From NCBI GenBank assembly GCA_903825695.1, contig CAIKBP010000126.1, forward strand, positions 1 to 7,285: a stretch of 7,285 nucleotides of DNA. Direction: 5' to 3'. This document shows positions 6,332 through 7,285 of the stretch, in pieces. A program made the translations under genes and the position numbers. Below the pieces are notes generated by a model. It ran no database searches and was not told where the DNA came from. It saw nothing but the letters and a program-made list of their open reading frames with translations. The stretch is from an uncultured Verrucomicrobiota bacterium (GTDB taxonomy: Bacteria; Verrucomicrobiota; Verrucomicrobiia; Palsa-1439). The number at the start of each line of letters is the position of its first letter. Position 1 is the first letter of the stretch.

Positions 6332-7285
6332 TTAGTCTACGTCGCCTTGCGTGATTGAAACCACTTCCTCGGGGGTTGTCATGCCAGCCATGATCTTCCG
6401 GACACCGTCCTCGCGCAAGGTGCGCATTCCAAGCTCGCGCGCCCTCGACCGAATGACATTGGATGCGACCTTCTCGTAAATGAGTTGGCGCACGTCCTCA
6501 TTCAATTCAAAAATCTCGTAAATGCCAGTTCGCCCGTGGTAACCGGTCCGCGCACACTCGCCGCATCCGCGACCGCGGAAGATGCTCGCCTTCTCGATAT
6601 CGGCTGGGTTCAACTTCAGCAGGTCCATCTCGTACTGCGTTGGCCGATACGGTTCCTTGCAGCGAGAGCAAACCTTGCGGACGAGTCGCTGCGCCATGAT
6701 CGCGCGCACCGAGGAAGCCACAAGGAACGGTTTCACGCCCATGTCGATCAACCGCGTAATTGCCGACGGAGCATCGTTCGTGTGCAACGTCGAGAAGACC
6801 AAGTGCCCCGTCAGCGATGCCTGCACGGCAATGTTCGCCGTCTCTAGGTCGCGTATTTCACCAATCATGATTATGTTTGGTGCCTGACGCAAAATGGAAC
6901 GCAACGCTGCGGAGAACGTCAGATCAATCTCCGCGTTAACCTGCACCTGGTTGATGCCGGCCAACTGATACTCGACCGGGTCCTCGACGGTAATGATTTT
7001 GCGGTCCGGTTTGTTTATGGTGTTCAAGCTCGCGTACAAGGTCGTCGTCTTGCCTGAACCTGTCGGTCCCGTGACCAGAAAGATGCCATCGGGCAACGAG
7101 ATCAGCCGCGCCATCGTCGCCTGGTCATCACTGAAGAACCCCAGATCACCCAAACCAAGAAGCAGACTCGTCTTGTCCAAAATACGCATGACCACGCTCT
7201 CGCCGTGATTGGTCGGCAACGCCGAGACGCGGAGATCCAGCACGCGCCCCATGATGGGGATCTGGATGCGGCCATCCTGAGGCAC
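6332..7285 (-). CDS. Second GspE/PilB-family ATPase, C-terminal 317 codons (N-terminus outside window)
   Basis: This is the C-terminal ATPase part of a second PilB/GspE-type motor protein. The frame is open through the right window edge. The GTG at the edge is the Val/Leu codon before PQDGRIQ, so it is internal; by comparison with the complete paralogue at 3492-5204 about 258 residues are missing. Visible residues, counted from the edge, are Walker A GPTGSGKTTT (73-82), the Asp box ITVEDPVEY (98-106), a Walker B region RQAPNIIMIGEIRD (133-146) where RQDPD is usual, the His box GHLVFSTLHTNDA (160-172), and tetracysteines C206, C209, C241 and C244. It ends ...EEVVSITQGDVD at TAA 6334-6332. It lies 41 bases upstream of pilT on the same strand and is probably the promoter-proximal member of this set. 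It may be the pilus assembly ATPase, with the other copy a variant, or a GspE/MshE-like protein; this cannot be settled without the N-terminus. Confidence 0.93.
   Translation of the reverse strand: MPQDGRIQIPIMGRVLDLRVSALPTNHGESVVMRILDKTSLLLGLGDLGFFSDDQATMARLISLPDGIFLVTGPTGSGKTTTLYASLNTINKPDRKIITVEDPVEYQLAGINQVQVNAEIDLTFSAALRSILRQAPNIIMIGEIRDLETANIAVQASLTGHLVFSTLHTNDAPSAITRLIDMGVKPFLVASSVRAIMAQRLVRKVCSRCKEPYRPTQYEMDLLKLNPADIEKASIFRGRGCGECARTGYHGRTGIYEIFELNEDVRQLIYEKVASNVIRSRARELGMRTLREDGVRKIMAGMTTPEEVVSITQGDVD

Noticed and set aside
4180..7075. DNA-level similarity among the three ATPase genes around Walker A, Walker B and the His box
   Set aside because: The matching stretches are short and coincide with the conserved protein motifs. 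They reflect family homology and do not indicate a recent duplication, mobile element or repeat array.

Overview
The window shows two unrelated gene groups from a Gram-negative-type bacterial chromosome. The left third carries parts of a proton-translocating NAD(P) transhydrogenase. The right two thirds carry the motor genes of a type IV pilus / type II secretion-like machine. The sequence is moderately GC-rich by eye, and codon use looks uniform. The split transhydrogenase together with multiple GspE/PilB-family ATPases beside PilT and PilC would fit a Verrucomicrobiota- or Acidobacteriota-like genome. That placement is inference from gene content and protein flavour; no taxonomic marker is present.

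Layout. Positions 1-729 (+) hold the 3' part of pntB, covering the last membrane helix and the NADP(H)-binding domain III. Positions 768-1892 (-) hold a complete split-type transhydrogenase alpha subunit (domain I, NAD(H)-binding), convergent with pntB. A perfect 9-bp hairpin (741-768) separates the two stop codons. A sigma70-like promoter (1909-1937) lies just upstream of the alpha gene. The rest of 1893-2120 holds no convincing gene.

Positions 2121-7285 are all on the minus strand. In transcription order they are: a GspE/PilB-type ATPase whose N-terminus lies outside the window (6332-7285), the retraction-type ATPase PilT (5208-6290), a second, complete PilB-type ATPase (3492-5204), and the inner-membrane platform protein PilC (2121-3425). 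The gaps are 41, 3 and 66 bases, each complete start has a Shine-Dalgarno sequence, and the genes look like one operon. A perfect 10-bp-arm palindrome (3471-3491) sits directly between the stop of the second pilB and pilC.

How they work together. PilB-type ATPases drive pilus (or pseudopilus) polymerisation, PilT drives depolymerisation and retraction, and both act on the PilC/GspF platform in the inner membrane. The two PilB paralogues either side of PilT differ at recognisable motif positions, which suggests separate jobs. The transhydrogenase uses the proton-motive force to reduce NADP+ with NADH. I see no mobile element, CRISPR array, RNA gene or wholly unknown system here. The points of interest are the paralogue pair, variant motifs in the ATPases, the inter-cistronic palindrome, and the unusual convergent transhydrogenase arrangement.
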